Positions 15,706 to 23,997 of a stretch of 64,000 nt of DNA are shown here, in pieces. The translations under genes were made by a program, and so were the position numbers. Under the pieces are notes generated by a model that saw only the letters and a program-made list of their open reading frames with translations, was not told where the DNA came from and searched no databases. Origin of the DNA: Coriobacteriaceae bacterium (GTDB lineage Bacteria > Actinomycetota > Coriobacteriia > Coriobacteriales > Coriobacteriaceae); assembly GCA_902363125.1 (NCBI GenBank), contig CABIZD010000001.1:1-64000 (forward strand), read 5' to 3'. Within the stretch, counting starts at the first letter, position 1; each line of letters opens with the position of its first letter.

Positions 15706-16075
15706 CGAAGCAACCTGCCCCATCACGCTGACCGTTGCCGGCGACCCGCGTCTCGCTCGCCTTGTGCGCATGACGGCAGCCAACGTTGGTGCCCTGTGCT
15801 CCATGTCTGTTGATCGCATCGAGGACATCCGCATGGCTGCCGAGGAAGCCTTTATCTTTGGTTGCACCGCGGTCGACTGCGACGACATCACCATCAAATT
15901 CGATGTCGATGAAACCCACGTTGGCATGACTATTACCTTTGGCGATCAGGCTACGGTCGATGAAGACGACCAGGCTGCGGTGTATGCCGAGCTCATCCTC
16001 GCGAGCGTGTGCGACTCCTACGAAAAGACTGCGGCGCCTCTGACGCTTTCCCTCGACCTCAAGGCGGATATCTAA
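15698..16075 (+). CDS. RsbW-like anti-sigma factor, ATP site degenerate
   Basis: 125-residue protein beginning inside the end of the DUF948 gene and ending one base before a SigB-type sigma gene. Position, size and the pattern DRIEDIRMAAEEAF match the serine-kinase anti-sigma factors RsbW/SpoIIAB. In those proteins the helix continues to a conserved Asn that binds Mg-ATP; here it reads EEAFIFGC (about 49-56) with no Asn, and no Gly-rich GxG loop appears later. It may bind the sigma factor without kinase activity. GAGGAG lies 7 bases before the ATG. The family assignment rests mainly on context and the first helix. Confidence 0.7.
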   Translation: MSSEATCPITLTVAGDPRLARLVRMTAANVGALCSMSVDRIEDIRMAAEEAFIFGCTAVDCDDITIKFDVDETHVGMTITFGDQATVDEDDQAAVYAELILASVCDSYEKTAAPLTLSLDLKADI

Positions 16076-16076
16076 T

Positions 16077-16868
16077 ATGACCGAACGTTCCCGGAGCGGT
16101 AAGACCGCTTGGGACAAGGAGAAAACCCGCGAGCTGTTTCGTCGCTATAAAGAGACCGGTGACCCGGACGCACGCGAGCAGCTCGTCATGTCCCACATGA
16201 ACCTGGTAAGGTTTCTTGCCAACAAATTTAAGAACCGCGGCGAGCCGCTCGATGACCTTATGCAGGTTGGCTATTTGGGCCTGCTCAAGGCTATCGACCG
16301 CTTTGACCCTGAGCGCGGACTCGAGTTCACCACGTTTGCCACGCCTACCATCTTGGGCGAGATCAAGCGTCACTTCCGCGACAAGGGCTGGAGCGTGCGC
16401 GTGCCCCGTCGCTTGCAGGAGCTCTCGGCCAAGGTCAACCAGGCTACCGATAAGCTCACCAACGAGCTACAGCGCTCGCCCAAGGTTGAGGAGATCGCTG
16501 AGTATCTAGATGTGACTGTCGATGAGGTCCTCGAGGCTATGGAATCGTCTTCGGCTTATACCTCGGTGCCCATCGAGGCTCCTGGTGCGTCCGATTCCGA
16601 CGATGCCCCCTCGATTCTCGACCGTTACGCCGACGACGACAACGAGCTCGACTTTACCGATGACCGCTTGGTGATTGAGGAGGCCATCCGTGATTTCTCG
16701 CCGCGCGAGCGCGAGGTGATCGAGCTGCGCTTTGTGAAGGGCATGACCCAGATCGAGATCGCCAAGAAGCTGGGTATTTCTCAGGTGCAGGTTTCGCGTC
16801 TGCTGCGCCGCACGCTTAAGAAGATTCAGGACAAGATTGACCCCGACGGAGTGATGATTCGTTCATGA
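16077..16868 (+). CDS. SigB/SigF/SigG-family RNA polymerase sigma factor
   Basis: 263-residue alternative sigma factor. Region 2 (MSHMNLVRFLANKF, DDLMQVGYLGLLKAIDRFD and the -10-recognising FTTFATPTILGEIKRHFRD), region 3 and region 4 (FSPREREVIELRF, TQIEIAKKLGISQVQVSRL) are complete. The closest pattern is the general-stress/sporulation SigB-F-G group. It lies one base behind an RsbW-like gene and overlaps the following permease gene by four bases (ATGA), so the three are translationally linked. The promoter motif upstream of ftsH fits its expected specificity. Confidence 0.9.
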   Translation: MTERSRSGKTAWDKEKTRELFRRYKETGDPDAREQLVMSHMNLVRFLANKFKNRGEPLDDLMQVGYLGLLKAIDRFDPERGLEFTTFATPTILGEIKRHFRDKGWSVRVPRRLQELSAKVNQATDKLTNELQRSPKVEEIAEYLDVTVDEVLEAMESSSAYTSVPIEAPGASDSDDAPSILDRYADDDNELDFTDDRLVIEEAIRDFSPREREVIELRFVKGMTQIEIAKKLGISQVQVSRLLRRTLKKIQDKIDPDGVMIRS

Positions 16869-18274
16869 GTGAGCACCCCCAACAAACCGATCGCGTGTTG
16901 CGCGACACCCGCATTCTGACGCTTCGCATTTGGGCTGTTGTCGGCTGCATTGTCATCGCCGCTGTCATCTTAAACCTTATGGGCATCCTGGCGCCGGTTA
17001 TCGAGTTTCTCGCCGTTGGTTCCATCATTGCCTTTGTGATGTCCCCGATTACCAATTGGCTCGAGCATCATGGCGTCGGCCGTGGCATCGGTTCGCTTAT
17101 CGCGCTTATTGTTGTTGTTGCCGTGCTCGTCGGTGTCGTTTGCATCTTGTCGCCGATTCTCTTTGGTCAGATCATGGAAGTCCTGAGCCGCCTGCCCGAG
17201 CAGCTTCGTGTTGCGGGTGGCGATCTCAATGAGATGATCTCGCATGCCAAGACGCTCAACAACACGCCGCTCAAGGAGTATTTGGACGATAATCTTTCGT
17301 CCCTGGTTGCCGTGGCATCGAAGTATGTGTCTCAGATCGCTGCCGAGCTTGGCCGCGGCGTGTTCCCGCTCATCACCAATACGGCCTCGCAGTTGTTCGT
17401 GATCTTCCTTGGTCTGGTGCTTGCATACTGGATGGCCTGCGACTACCCTCGCATGCACCACGAGATTTGCACCATCATCGGTCAGGAGAAGGAGACCTCG
17501 TACCGCTTTATGGTCGCCATCCTTTCTCGCTCTGTCGGCGGCTATATGCGCGGTATGGTCGTGACGTCCATCTGCGGTGGTTTCCTCGCCTTTATCGGTT
17601 TTATGATCATCGGCCATCCGTATGCGGCGCTCATGGCTATCTTTACCGGCATCATGCATTTGGTTCCGGTCGTCGGTCCTTGGGTGAGCGCAGCAATCGC
17701 CACAGTGCTCGGTTTCATGTTCAGCCCCATGTTGGCGTTATGGACGCTCATCGTGACGATGGTCGCGCAAAACGTCACCGATAACGTGATTTCCCCTAAG
17801 GTTATGCAGAGCTCGGTGCAGGTGCATCCCATCATGAGCCTCACGGCGCTCGTTATTGGCTCGGCACTCATGGGCCCCATCGGTATGATTATTGCCATCC
17901 CGCTTTGTGCGGCTCTCAAGGGTATCTTCGTGTACTACTTCGAGAATGAGACCGGCCGCCAGCTTGTGGCCTATGACGGCGCCGTGTTTAAGGGCACACC
18001 GTACCGCGATGCCGATGGCAACCCGGTCGCCGCCTATGACGCGCTCGGCGACGACACCTTCATCTACGAGTCCGAGCTCATCGGCAATGAGACTGCGCCC
18101 GAGGCCAAGGCCATGCCCAAGCCCGAGCTCGATAATCCCTGGATTAAGCTCTCGGGCCTGCAGCCCGATGCGACCGGTTTCTTCAAGAACCCCTTCGCCA
18201 AGGACGATGACTCCAACTCGGACGACGATACCAAAACCGGCATCGACGGCTCCATGGACGATGACGACAACTAG
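16865..18274 (+). CDS. AI-2E family transporter
   Basis: 469-residue polytopic membrane protein of the AI-2E (YdgG/PerM) family. It shows about seven or eight membrane segments, the central amphipathic region (MEVLSRLPEQLRVAGG) and the conserved GIMHLVPVVGPWVSA and LVIGSALMGPIGMIIAIPLCA stretches. The family includes autoinducer exporters and ion/proton antiporters, so the substrate is open. The last 120 residues are hydrophilic and end in an Asp-rich tail, longer than usual. It overlaps the sigma factor gene by four bases and closes the operon at a strong terminator. Confidence 0.85.
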   Translation: MSEHPQQTDRVLRDTRILTLRIWAVVGCIVIAAVILNLMGILAPVIEFLAVGSIIAFVMSPITNWLEHHGVGRGIGSLIALIVVVAVLVGVVCILSPILFGQIMEVLSRLPEQLRVAGGDLNEMISHAKTLNNTPLKEYLDDNLSSLVAVASKYVSQIAAELGRGVFPLITNTASQLFVIFLGLVLAYWMACDYPRMHHEICTIIGQEKETSYRFMVAILSRSVGGYMRGMVVTSICGGFLAFIGFMIIGHPYAALMAIFTGIMHLVPVVGPWVSAAIATVLGFMFSPMLALWTLIVTMVAQNVTDNVISPKVMQSSVQVHPIMSLTALVIGSALMGPIGMIIAIPLCAALKGIFVYYFENETGRQLVAYDGAVFKGTPYRDADGNPVAAYDALGDDTFIYESELIGNETAPEAKAMPKPELDNPWIKLSGLQPDATGFFKNPFAKDDDSNSDDDTKTGIDGSMDDDDN

Positions 18275-18324
18275 TGGGGTAATTCGGTTTAATATTCATA
18301 CGCGCTAACATGCAATTTCGCTGA

Positions 18325-18354
18325 AGGGCCGGCATTGTGCCGGCCCTCTTTTTT
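18325..18354 (+). terminator. Terminator after the sigma operon
   Basis: AGGGCCGGCA (18325-18334) pairs perfectly with TGCCGGCCCT (18338-18347) around a 3-base loop, followed by CTTTTTT. Confidence 0.9.
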
Positions 18355-18380
18355 GCACTTGCGCGGTGGGATGGTAATAT
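18353..18380 (+). promoter_or_regulatory. Promoter of alaS
   Basis: TTGCAC (18353-18358) and TAATAT (18375-18380) are 16 bases apart, about 45 bases before the alaS start. The -35 overlaps the T tract of the preceding terminator. Confidence 0.5.
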
Positions 18381-18426
18381 CGTTACGTTTGAACTGTTTC
18401 GATGTGAAACCGAGGAGATTCCCTCT

Positions 18427-21084
18427 ATGAGTGCTGACTACCCGTCAATGACTACGGCCGAGATCCGCTCCAAGTTCCTCAACTTCTTTGAGGAGCGCGG
18501 TCTTAAGCTCTATCCTTCTTCGTCCCTCGTCCCCGATGATCCCTCGCTGCTGCTTGCCAACGCCGGCATGAACCAGTTTAAGGAGTACTACCAGGGCAAG
18601 AAGACCATGAAGGAGATCGGCGCGATTTCCTGCCAGAAGTGCGTCCGCACCAACGACATCGATTGCATCGGCGAGGACGGTCGTCACCTGTCGTTCTTCG
18701 AGATGCTCGGCGATTTCTCTTTTGGCGGCGTCTCCAAGGAGCAGGCTTGCGCATGGGCCTTTGAGCTCATCACCAAGGAGTTCAAGCTGCCGCTCGACCG
18801 CCTGTACTTTACCGTCTTTACCGAGGACGACGAGACCCACGACGTGTGGCGTTCTCTGGGCGTTGCCGAGGACCACATCTCCCGCCTGGGCGAGGACGAC
18901 AACTTCTGGGCCGCTGGCCCCACCGGCCCCTGCGGTCCGTGCTCCGAGATCTACTTTGACATGGGCGAGGAGGTCGGCTGCGGCAGCCCCGACTGCAAGC
19001 CTGGCTGCGACTGCGACCGCTTCCTTGAGTTCTGGAACCTTGTGTTTACCCAGTACGACCGTCAGGAGGACGGCTCCATGCCGGAGCTGCCGCACCGCAA
19101 CCTCGATACGGGCATGGGCCTGGAGCGCATGGCCGCCATCATGCAGCACAAGACCGCCAATTACGACGGCGACTTGATGCAGCATCTCATCAAGCTGGGC
19201 GAGGAGATCAGCGGCAAGACCTATGACGCCGATGATTACTCCGGCGCCAGCCGCTCGCTGCGCATCATCGCCGATCACTCCCGTGCCGTCGACTTTATGA
19301 TTTCCGACGGCATCCTCCCCGGTAACGAGGGTCGCGAGTACGTCCTTCGCCGTCTGCTCCGCCGTGCCGTGTTCCACGGTCGCCTGCTGGGTATCGAGGG
19401 TGCCTTCCTGACCAAGTTCATCGACGAGGTCAACGCTCAGATGGGCGAGGCCTATCCTGAGCTGCTCAAGAACGTCGCGCTCGTCAAGGGTATCGTCGCC
19501 TCCGAGGAGGAGCGTTTCTCCACGACGCTCGACAACGGTCGCGTCTACCTGGATGAGGCCCTGGCAGCGCTTGCCGAGGGTGCTGTGCTTCCGGGCGATG
19601 TTGCCTTTAAGCTGCACGACACCTTTGGTTTCCCCATCGACCTGACCGTCGAGATCGCCGGCACCGCTGGCCACGATGTCGACATGGACGGCTTTACCGC
19701 CTGCATGGAGGACCAGAAGGCCCGCGCCCGCGCTAACGCAAAGGGCGATGCCTGGGGCAGCTTCAACGATGTGTGGGTCGAGCTTTCCGACAAGGTCGCA
19801 GCGACCGAGTTCGACGGCTATGACAACGATGTGATCGAGGGCGCCAAGGTTGTCGCCATCGTGCGCAACGGCGAGTCCGTCGAGTCCGCTGCCGCCGGCG
19901 AGGACGTCGAGGTCGTGCTCGACCGCACCCCGTTCTACGCCGAGATGGGTGGCCAGCAGGGCGATGCCGGAAAGCTTTCCGCCGAGGGCGTTGTTCTTAC
20001 CGTTTCCGATACCAAGAACCACAACGGCCTGTATGCCCACGTCGCGCACGTTGCCGAGGGCACGCTGACCGTCGGTGCCGCTGTGACCGCCGCGCTCGAC
20101 GCCGAGCGCCGTGGCTTCCTGCGCCGCAACCACACCGCCACGCACCTGCTCGACGCTGCCCTTAAGCAGGTCCTGGGCGAGCACGTCTCCCAGGCCGGCT
20201 CGCTGGTGACGCCCGAGCACCTGCGCTTTGACTTTACACACTTCGAGGCCCTGTCCTCCGAGCAGCTCAAGGCTGTCGAGGACCTGGTCAACCAGCAGAT
20301 CTTCGCTTCCAAGCCGGTCGTGACCCGTGTCATGGGCATCGACGAGGCTAAGGCTGCCGGCGCTGTCGCCCTGTTTGGCGAGAAGTATGGCGACGTCGTC
20401 CGCGTTGTCTCCGTGGGCGCTGAGGACCAGCCGTTCTCCCGCGAACTCTGCGGTGGCACACACGCTGCCAACACCGCCGAGATCGGCCTGTTCAAGATCA
20501 TTTCCGAGTCCTCCACGGGCTCCAATGTCCGCCGTATCGAGGCCGTGACCTCTAAGGGTGCCCTCGACTATATGGCCGACCGCCTGGCACTCGTTGACGC
20601 CGCTGCTACTGCGCTCAAGTGCCGCGTCGACGAGGTTCCCGCTCGCGTGGAGAACCTGCAGGCCGAGCTGCGCGAGACGTCCAATAAGCTCAAGAAGGCT
20701 CTGACCGGTGGCTCCTCCGACGCCATCTCCAGCGCCATCGAGGGCGCCGTCGAGCTGAATGGCTACAAGCTCGTTGTTGCTGAGCTTCAGGGTCTCGAGG
20801 CCGCTGACCTGCGCAACGTTTGGGATACCGTGCACCAGAAGGTCGCCGGCCCTGTCGCCTGCGTTGTTGCCAGCGTGACTGAGAAGGGCACTCCGGCCCT
20901 GCTCGCTGCCGGCTCCGATGACGCCGTCAAGGCCGGTTTCCACGCCGGTAACGTGATCAAGCAGATCGCGGGTCTGGTCGACGGTCGCGGTGGCGGTCGT
21001 CCCAACATGGCCCAGGCCGGTGGCAAGAACGCTGCCGGCATCGCCGATGCCCTCGCGGCCGCTAAGACCGCGCTCGGCGCCTAA
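18427..21084 (+). CDS. alaS: Alanyl-tRNA synthetase
   Basis: 885-residue class-II synthetase with the aminoacylation core (ADYPSMTTAEIRSKFLNFF, GPTGPCGPCSEI), the editing domain with HTATHLL and CGGTHA (zinc ligands), and a C-terminal DHHA1 domain ending GGRGGGRPNMAQAGG. Length is normal. The ATG at 18427 is preceded by GAGGAG at 18412-18417; a longer reading frame would cross the terminator. ruvX and mltG follow closely, an arrangement widespread in Gram-positive bacteria. No T-box is visible before it. Confidence 0.97.
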   Translation: MSADYPSMTTAEIRSKFLNFFEERGLKLYPSSSLVPDDPSLLLANAGMNQFKEYYQGKKTMKEIGAISCQKCVRTNDIDCIGEDGRHLSFFEMLGDFSFGGVSKEQACAWAFELITKEFKLPLDRLYFTVFTEDDETHDVWRSLGVAEDHISRLGEDDNFWAAGPTGPCGPCSEIYFDMGEEVGCGSPDCKPGCDCDRFLEFWNLVFTQYDRQEDGSMPELPHRNLDTGMGLERMAAIMQHKTANYDGDLMQHLIKLGEEISGKTYDADDYSGASRSLRIIADHSRAVDFMISDGILPGNEGREYVLRRLLRRAVFHGRLLGIEGAFLTKFIDEVNAQMGEAYPELLKNVALVKGIVASEEERFSTTLDNGRVYLDEALAALAEGAVLPGDVAFKLHDTFGFPIDLTVEIAGTAGHDVDMDGFTACMEDQKARARANAKGDAWGSFNDVWVELSDKVAATEFDGYDNDVIEGAKVVAIVRNGESVESAAAGEDVEVVLDRTPFYAEMGGQQGDAGKLSAEGVVLTVSDTKNHNGLYAHVAHVAEGTLTVGAAVTAALDAERRGFLRRNHTATHLLDAALKQVLGEHVSQAGSLVTPEHLRFDFTHFEALSSEQLKAVEDLVNQQIFASKPVVTRVMGIDEAKAAGAVALFGEKYGDVVRVVSVGAEDQPFSRELCGGTHAANTAEIGLFKIISESSTGSNVRRIEAVTSKGALDYMADRLALVDAAATALKCRVDEVPARVENLQAELRETSNKLKKALTGGSSDAISSAIEGAVELNGYKLVVAELQGLEAADLRNVWDTVHQKVAGPVACVVASVTEKGTPALLAAGSDDAVKAGFHAGNVIKQIAGLVDGRGGGRPNMAQAGGKNAAGIADALAAAKTALGA

Positions 21085-21101
21085 GAATCTAGGTTGTCGC
21101 T

Positions 21102-21530
21102 GTGGTTGCGCTCGCGCTGGACATAGGGGAGACCAGGATTGGCATCGCCGTCTCGAGCCGTGATGGCAAGATGGCGATGCCTGTCAAGGTGCTTCCGGCT
21201 GCCGAGGTCACCGGTATGGCCAAGACGTTCCGCTACCTGGTGGAGGACTATGAGCCCGATATCCTGGTAAGCGGACGTCCCCTGACCATGGCCGGTGAGC
21301 CCGGCCCTCAGGCCGAGCGCGTTGCCGCTGTGGCGCAAAAGATTGCCGACGAGCTCGATCTTCCGTTGGAGTTTGAGGACGAGCGTCTGTCCTCGCAAGA
21401 GGCCAAGCGTATCCTGCGCGAGCAGGGACTCAACGAAAAGCAGATGAGGGGCAAGATCGACATGATTGCTGCCAGCCTGTTTTTGCAGACGTGGCTCGAT
21501 CGTAAAAACGAGGAGGTTTCGCATGCCTAG
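21102..21530 (+). CDS. ruvX: Putative pre-16S rRNA nuclease RuvX/YqgF
   Basis: 142-residue RNase H-fold nuclease that trims the 16S rRNA 5' end. ALDIGETRIGIA holds the first catalytic Asp, VSGRPLTMAGEPG follows, and DERLSSQEA supplies the next acidic residue. The start is GTG at 21102, only 17 bases behind alaS, with a weak ribosome site. The stop lies inside the start region of mltG (the ATG at 21523 precedes the TAG at 21528). Confidence 0.9.
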   Translation: MVALALDIGETRIGIAVSSRDGKMAMPVKVLPAAEVTGMAKTFRYLVEDYEPDILVSGRPLTMAGEPGPQAERVAAVAQKIADELDLPLEFEDERLSSQEAKRILREQGLNEKQMRGKIDMIAASLFLQTWLDRKNEEVSHA

Positions 21531-22956
21531 TGCTTCCGATCCGCGCCAGCCGAATCGTACACAGCAGCCGGCGTCGCGCCCTGCCCAGCCTGGCCAGCGT
21601 CCGGCACAGCCGACGCAGCGCGCAGCTCAGCCTGCCGCGCGCCCGGCGCAGTCCTTCTCTCGTTCGGCCCAACCTGTTCAACGGACGGGTCAGCAGCCTT
21701 CTGCTCGTTCGGTTCAGCATTCGGCTTCTTACGCGGCTCAGCAGCCCACTGCTCGTACGGCCCAGCCTGCAGGCGGCACCCGCTTTAAGCAGCAGGCACC
21801 TACCCAGCGAACGCAGGCCCCCCAATCGCATTCGCATCACGCTCGCGGTTCGCATGGCGTTGCTCCGGCGACCCGCTCGAGCTACAACACGCATGCTCGT
21901 CGCGGTGCTCAAAAGAAGAGTTCTCCGGGTCCCATGATCATCGGCGTTGTGGTGTCGGTGCTCGCGCTTGCTGCGATTGCTTTCTTTGTCGTACCGGCCG
22001 TCAAGGGCTTCTTTGCCGGTGGGGATACCAAGGTCACGGCTGGTCAGCAGGTTACGGTGACCATTCCCGATGGTGCTTCGGGCGATACTATCGCCTCGAT
22101 TCTCTCCGAGAACCATATCGTCGAAAATCCCAAGGATTATTATGCGGCGGTGAAAAAGCTCAACGCCGATATGTCGCTCAAGCCTGGTGATTATTCGTTC
22201 ACCACACTCATGGATGCGACCAAGGTTGTTCAGCAGCTCATGGAAGGCCCCAACGCGGGCTCCAGTGCGCTGACTATCCCTGAGGGCCTGACGGTCGATC
22301 AAGTCGCCGACCGTGTGGCCCAGGCCTACGACAGCATCTCTAAGGAAGACTTCCTCAACCAGGCCAAGGCCTCCAACTACGTGGACGACTATAGCTTCCT
22401 TAAGGGCGCCGCCAACGATTCGCTCGAGGGTTTCTTGTTCCCCAAGACCTATTCGTTGGGTGATTCGCCGACGGCCGATGGCGTGATTCGCGCTATGCTC
22501 GATCAGTTTAAGACCGAGTACAAGTCGCTTGACTTTGCGAGCTGCGAAGCCAAGATCAAGGAACGCTACGGTGTGGAGATGTCCGACTACGACATCGTCA
22601 ACTTGGCCTCTATCGTTGAGCGCGAGGGCCTCAACGCCGACCAGCGCGCGCACGTGGCCTCGGTCTTCTACAACCGTCTTGCCGGCAAGCTCGATGGTCT
22701 GCGCTATCTCAACAGCGATGCGACCATGATGTATGTCACCGGTGGCGAGGTTACCGCCGACGACCTGCAGAGCGATAGTCCCTATAACACCTACAAGCAC
22801 GAGGGCCTTCCGCCCACGCCCATCTGCTCTCCGTCGCTCGAGGCACTCAAGGCCACGCTTGAGCCGACCGACTCCGATGACCTGTATTTCTACATTACGC
22901 AGGACGAGGAGTACTTCTCGCAAACCTACGAAGAGCATCAACAGTCTTGGAATTAG
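21523..22956 (+). CDS. mltG: Endolytic murein transglycosylase MltG
   Basis: 477-residue membrane protein that cleaves nascent peptidoglycan and sets glycan length. The YceG domain after residue 170 holds the catalytic Glu in LASIVEREG, plus IPEGLTVDQVADRVA and EGFLFPKTY. One membrane helix (about 140-165) separates it from an unusual cytoplasmic N-terminus of about 135 residues, almost entirely Ala, Gln, Pro, Arg and Ser with loose AQPxxR repeats. AGGAGG at 21511-21516 sets the ATG at 21523, overlapping ruvX. yqeG and aroK follow almost without gap. Confidence 0.93.
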   Translation: MPSASDPRQPNRTQQPASRPAQPGQRPAQPTQRAAQPAARPAQSFSRSAQPVQRTGQQPSARSVQHSASYAAQQPTARTAQPAGGTRFKQQAPTQRTQAPQSHSHHARGSHGVAPATRSSYNTHARRGAQKKSSPGPMIIGVVVSVLALAAIAFFVVPAVKGFFAGGDTKVTAGQQVTVTIPDGASGDTIASILSENHIVENPKDYYAAVKKLNADMSLKPGDYSFTTLMDATKVVQQLMEGPNAGSSALTIPEGLTVDQVADRVAQAYDSISKEDFLNQAKASNYVDDYSFLKGAANDSLEGFLFPKTYSLGDSPTADGVIRAMLDQFKTEYKSLDFASCEAKIKERYGVEMSDYDIVNLASIVEREGLNADQRAHVASVFYNRLAGKLDGLRYLNSDATMMYVTGGEVTADDLQSDSPYNTYKHEGLPPTPICSPSLEALKATLEPTDSDDLYFYITQDEEYFSQTYEEHQQSWN

Positions 22957-22957
22957 C

Positions 22958-23455
22958 ATGAGGATTTTTAGCCCCAAACGTTACGTTGCCTCGGTCGATC
23001 GCATCGACCTTGATACCCTTTGGGCCGACGGCAAACGCGCCATTCTGCTCGATCGCGATAACACCCTGGTGCCGCGCGACACCGAGCAGGTTCCCGCCGC
23101 GGTTTCCGCTTGGCTCGATACCGCCCGCGCCAAAGGCTTTAAGCTGTGCATGGTGTCCAACAACTGGCATCGCGACCAGGTCATGGCATCAGCACGCGAG
23201 CTGGGACTCGAGGCCATCAGCCACGCCATGAAGCCGGCGCCGTTTGCCCTCAAGGCGGGTCTTAAGCGCCTCGGCGCCACGGTCGACGAGGCGGTGCTGA
23301 TCGGTGATCAGCTCTACACTGACGTGTGGAGCGGTAATTTCGCCGGCGTCGATACCATCCTGGTAAAGCCGCAGGCGACGCAGGACCTGTGGTATACGCA
23401 GATCTTCCGTATCTTTGAGCGCCGGGCCCTGCGCGACCTTCCCTGCGAGGAATAG
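22958..23455 (+). CDS. YqeG-type HAD phosphatase
   Basis: 165-residue HAD-superfamily phosphatase of the YqeG/IIIA subfamily. The nucleophile motif is LLDRDNTLV (about 30-38), motif II VSNNW (about 67), motif III KPAPFALK and the acidic pair GDQLYTDVW. Family members dephosphorylate phosphatidylglycerophosphate or have unknown substrates. It starts one base behind the mltG stop (ATG 22958), so it is translationally coupled, and precedes aroK by 8 bases. Confidence 0.88.
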   Translation: MRIFSPKRYVASVDRIDLDTLWADGKRAILLDRDNTLVPRDTEQVPAAVSAWLDTARAKGFKLCMVSNNWHRDQVMASARELGLEAISHAMKPAPFALKAGLKRLGATVDEAVLIGDQLYTDVWSGNFAGVDTILVKPQATQDLWYTQIFRIFERRALRDLPCEE

Positions 23456-23463
23456 GTCTCGCT

Positions 23464-23997
23464 ATGTCCCAGCACACCAAACACGGCTGCGACCATATCT
23501 TCTTTATCGGCTTTTTGGGCGCGGGCAAGTCGACGCTCGCGCGCAACGTCGGCACCATGTTCAAGCGGCGTTTTATCGATACCGACCGCCTGGTCGTGCG
23601 CCGTTGCGGCAAGTCGGTAACCGAGATTTTTGAGACCGAGGGCGAGGATCGTTTTCGCGAGCTCGAGACCTCGGCGCTCCGTTCGCTCCAAAGTGAGCGC
23701 AGCCTGTTGGTTTCGTGCGGGGGCGGTATCGTCGAGACACCGGTGAATATTGAGCTGATGCACGAAATGGGTACGTGCGTGTACCTCGAGGGCGACTTCG
23801 AGGATTCGATTCGCCAGATTCGTCGGTCCGACACGCGCCCCGATTTCCGCTCGCCTGAGCATGCCGCGCGCCTGTTTGAGCATCGCCGTCCGCTGTATCG
23901 CCAGGCTGCCGACCTTACCCTTGATATTCGCAACAAGTCCTTCGAGGACGTTTCCTACCTTTGTGCCGAGATGCTTTTGGAGCGTGGGCTGCTATGA
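23464..23997 (+). CDS. aroK: Shikimate kinase
   Basis: 177-residue P-loop kinase phosphorylating shikimate at O3, cytosolic, in aromatic amino acid biosynthesis. FIGFLGAGKSTLARN is the P-loop, DTDRLVVRRCGKSVTEIF holds the Asp that binds shikimate, GEDRFRELE the next Arg, and SCGGGIV the GGG motif. Lid arginines (SDTRPDF) and HRRPLY follow. All key positions are present. Its stop overlaps the start of the AroB-like gene by four bases (ATGA). Confidence 0.9.
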   Translation: MSQHTKHGCDHIFFIGFLGAGKSTLARNVGTMFKRRFIDTDRLVVRRCGKSVTEIFETEGEDRFRELETSALRSLQSERSLLVSCGGGIVETPVNIELMHEMGTCVYLEGDFEDSIRQIRRSDTRPDFRSPEHAARLFEHRRPLYRQAADLTLDIRNKSFEDVSYLCAEMLLERGLL

